From assembly GCF_003208435.1 (NCBI RefSeq), contig NZ_QKMF01000005.1, positions 62,001 to 126,000 of the forward strand: a DNA stretch of 64,000 nt, in the 5' to 3' direction. Source of the stretch: Pelagimonas varians. Lineage in GTDB: Bacteria > Pseudomonadota > Alphaproteobacteria > Rhodobacterales > Rhodobacteraceae. The translations under genes and the position numbers were made by a program. The notes under the pieces were generated by a model. The model saw nothing but the letters and a program-made list of their open reading frames with translations, had not been told where the DNA came from and ran no database searches. Positions 62,138 to 64,000 of this stretch are shown piece by piece. Each line of letters starts with the position of its first letter. Within the stretch, counting starts at the first letter, position 1.

Positions 62138-62274
62138 GGCGGCACTATTCCTAAGACTACTTGCTCAACGTTTTTCGCGCAAACGAACGTGAAAATCAAT
62201 CCCACGAACAAAACTACATCTATCACGAAGGCGTGTCAGAGCTATAAAAGTCGGTATTTGTTGATGAAAACCGA

Positions 62275-62922
62275 TTACTGTTTTGGTACTTCAGCGTTTC
62301 GCCCAGCCAGAACAACACTGATTGTGTAGGCGACAGATGGACTGAGCCCAGCCAGAATAGAAGCGGCGGTGTCTGGTCGCATGCGAGCCAAGAATCCAGC
62401 AGAAAACTCTGGATCCATCTCTTCGAATAGTGCGGCCGCTTGTTTGGGTTTCATATTGGCATAGACATCGGTTAGATTGGTGATGTCATCCTCGGCCGCT
62501 GTTTGAGCAAGTGACATAGTTGCACGCAACTGATCTTCGGCTGCTTGCAATGCGATCATTTTTCGATCGATCTCTTGTTCCGCCACGGAAAGTGCCTGCA
62601 TTCTGATCGCCATGCTCTTTTCTCGCTTGCTGATCAACGCTTCGCGGTCGTTCATTGCCTTTAGAAGTGGCATAATTTCGTCATCTTTTAGCCCAAGGGG
62701 CTTTGGTTCGTTGCGTTCTGCGGGTTCTATAGCTTCGGACAAGGGGCCAGCTTGCGTGTCTATCATAGCGCCTTCGCGCGCTAAAGCTTCATTTGCTCCA
62801 ATTCCTATTCTTAGGGCTGCGGAGGCTAAGAGCAACGCGCCAATGGCAGAAAGGGTTCCGCGTGCTTTGCGTTTGGACCGCTTCTTAGGCTTGATTTGTT
62901 TTGGTGGGATCGGTTGAGACAT
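62275..62922 (-). CDS. MotE-like flagellar motor chaperone
   Basis: 215 residues. A basic N-terminal tail and one membrane helix (about 22-40, AIGALLLASAALRIGIGA) precede a coiled-coil region (about 95-140, MQALSVAEQEIDRKMIALQA). The C-terminal MgtE-N/FliG-like domain (MKPKQAAALFEEMDPEFSAG, LARMRPDTAASILAGLSP) is the usual MotE ending. MotE is known in alphaproteobacteria to assist MotC or stator assembly in the periplasm. It lies 9 bp behind the gene after fliL. Confidence 0.78.
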   Translation of the reverse strand: MSQPIPPKQIKPKKRSKRKARGTLSAIGALLLASAALRIGIGANEALAREGAMIDTQAGPLSEAIEPAERNEPKPLGLKDDEIMPLLKAMNDREALISKREKSMAIRMQALSVAEQEIDRKMIALQAAEDQLRATMSLAQTAAEDDITNLTDVYANMKPKQAAALFEEMDPEFSAGFLARMRPDTAASILAGLSPSVAYTISVVLAGRNAEVPKQ

Positions 62923-62930
62923 TCTTTACC

Positions 62931-63302
62931 TCAGTTTCGGGGGTGGCGGACGAAAACCGGATCGGCATTTTCCTGCACCGGGGGCGGTGTTTGAGTTTGA
63001 ATTACGCTTCCCCCGGTTTGCGGTAGATCATGCATCGAGGCGACCAAGAGTTCCAATCGTCTGGCTACATCTTCTGCCCGCTCTGTAAGCTCGCTCAAAG
63101 ATTTTGAGGAATCTCCTGCACTTTTTTGAGCTTGATTTAGCGTTTTTCCCAGATCGTCTACTTGGGCTGACAAGACAGCGACAGCCCCGCCTACACCATT
63201 TTCCAAATCTGTAAATTTGGTTAATCGACGAGCAAGAATAAAGCAATAAAACCCTGCTCCCATTGCACCTGCTACCAGTAATATATCTGCAATCATTTCC
63301 AT
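62931..63302 (-). CDS. Membrane-anchored coiled-coil protein of the flagellar operon
   Basis: 123 residues. One N-terminal membrane helix (about 3-24, IADILLVAGAMGAGFYCFIL) is followed by a coiled-coil-prone stretch (about 45-90) and a Pro-rich tail. I do not recognise a specific family, but small proteins of this layout sit between fliL and motE in Rhodobacteraceae flagellar operons. Short gaps (14 bp and 8 bp) link it to both neighbours. Confidence 0.65.
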   Translation of the reverse strand: MEMIADILLVAGAMGAGFYCFILARRLTKFTDLENGVGGAVAVLSAQVDDLGKTLNQAQKSAGDSSKSLSELTERAEDVARRLELLVASMHDLPQTGGSVIQTQTPPPVQENADPVFVRHPRN

Positions 63303-63316
63303 TCCCGTCCCCTTTT

Positions 63317-63832
63317 CTAGTTTAGTACGAATTCCAGTACCAATAGATCGCGCACACGGCCCTCACCCGCGACCAATCGTACCCTGCGTAACATTTGGCC
63401 CCGCAACTTAATAAGAGCGCCTGCCGCCTCGAGATCGCGGGCTTCAAGCGCGCGCAAATAGCTATTCAAAACATCCTGCACTCTTGGCAGTATACTCTCG
63501 ACCTCTGTTGTATATTTTTTCGGAACCTCAAGACTCGCTCGAAACCGTAGGTGATTGGCTTGTGCTTTCGGCCCCAAAGAAATTACCAAGGGTGGAACTT
63601 CAATAAAGGCGACGTCCGGTAAAGGCATTGTTTCGATACCTTCATCCTTGGTCGTTTCGTCAGAGGCCGAATCATGGGAAGCATCCATTCCTAAGTTTCC
63701 CAGCAAGCCTGATTGTACCGCGAAAAAACCACCCCCACCGCCAGCTAAAGCAAGCACTAACCCTATGATCATAGGGAGTTTGGACGGTTTCTTGTCCTCG
63801 ATGCCTTCGTTGTCAGCGGTAATGTCAGACAT
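63317..63832 (-). CDS. fliL: Flagellar basal body-associated protein FliL
   Basis: 171 residues. A cytoplasmic start, one membrane helix (about 18-40, LPMIIGLVLALAGGGGGFFA) and the periplasmic FliL domain (FIEVPPLVISLGPKAQANHL, VRDLLVLEFVLN at the end). FliL encloses the stator around the motor and raises torque. It leads the minus-strand fliL-motE group and is divergent from fliF. Confidence 0.9.
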   Translation of the reverse strand: MSDITADNEGIEDKKPSKLPMIIGLVLALAGGGGGFFAVQSGLLGNLGMDASHDSASDETTKDEGIETMPLPDVAFIEVPPLVISLGPKAQANHLRFRASLEVPKKYTTEVESILPRVQDVLNSYLRALEARDLEAAGALIKLRGQMLRRVRLVAGEGRVRDLLVLEFVLN

Positions 63833-63948
63833 TTTAAACCTCTTTTGTGGCGTTGAAACCGTTTTGCCAGAAATGGGCTAACTGATTGTTAAGTTGAATG
63901 AGCGAATGTGAAGGCACCCGAACAGAAAGTTTGGAGTGGAGGTCGATC

Positions 63949-64000
63949 TTGCAGCAATTAATTTCAGTCTGGGGAGCGTTAGGCGGTCGTCAAAGAGCGG
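63949..64000 (+). CDS. fliF: Flagellar M-ring protein FliF, N-terminal fragment (runs off the right edge)
   Basis: Only 17 codons are in the window. A TTG at 63949 is preceded by GGAGG 6 bp upstream and encodes (M)QQLISVWGALGGRQRA, which matches the usual start of FliF in Rhodobacteraceae. FliF forms the MS-ring in the inner membrane. The place, divergent from fliL, supports the call. Confidence 0.7.
   Translation, partial: MQQLISVWGALGGRQRA

Noticed and set aside
1-64000. CRISPR array, prophage or complete insertion sequence
   Set aside because: No regularly spaced direct repeats, no phage structural genes and no intact transposase with terminal repeats were seen; only IS remnants are present.

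Overview
The window looks like chromosomal DNA of an alphaproteobacterium of the Rhodobacteraceae/Roseobacter type. Supporting signs are a MoxR-Bat operon, Hint and LpxR-type genes, kdsD-kdsB-kdsA beside ugd, a tandem glycine riboswitch ahead of gcvTHP, a GC-rich intergenic repeat of the kind common in roseobacters, and a fliL/motE flagellar block divergent from the first codons of fliF. The genus cannot be fixed from the sequence alone.

Layout. 0-4.3 kb: the edge of a histidine kinase, an exported MORN-repeat protein, NAD+ synthetase and a TauE/SafE permease. 4.5-15 kb: a tightly packed minus-strand operon (moxR, DUF58, DUF4381, batA, batB/C, batD, then an octahaem cytochrome), divergent from an exported sulfatase with strongly biased codons. 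15-20 kb: a small secreted protein, a large CHASE-PAS hybrid histidine kinase, an IS5-family remnant and tRNA-Arg(TCT).

20.3-31.9 kb: a catabolic gene cluster. Two minus-strand genes (flavin reductase, Gfo/Idh/MocA oxidoreductase) diverge from a plus-strand series: luciferase-like monooxygenase, enol-lactonase-like hydrolase, OsmC protein, beta-keto acid cleavage enzyme (BKACE), AEC transporter, LysR regulator, a complete tripartite tricarboxylate transporter (tctB-tctA-tctC) and a second Gfo/Idh/MocA oxidoreductase. Together they suggest uptake of a carboxylated cyclic substrate, flavin-dependent oxygenation, lactone or ester opening and thiolysis-like cleavage of a beta-keto acid. I do not recognise this as a described pathway, and it is the best candidate here for a new system.

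31.9-38.6 kb: a scarred, lower-GC stretch. Decayed HsdR-like and IS3-family fragments flank an intact AraC regulator, an exported amidohydrolase and an outer-membrane-like protein. The two IS3 fragments are in opposite orientation. tRNA-Ser(GCT) marks the right edge, so the accessory DNA lies between two tRNA genes.

38.9-64 kb: core functions. These are Kdo synthesis (kdsD, kdsB, kdsA), UDP-glucose dehydrogenase, an LpxR-like lipid A deacylase, a Hint-domain protein, an SH3 protein, a hydroxyacid dehydrogenase, PhnA, a PfkB sugar kinase, gltX, a gamma-glutamylcyclotransferase-like protein and an Rrf2 regulator behind an FNR-type box. Then come the riboswitch-controlled glycine cleavage genes, an inositol monophosphatase family protein, the YbbAP-type ABC system with a divergent TesA-like esterase, an L,D-transpeptidase and flagellar genes.
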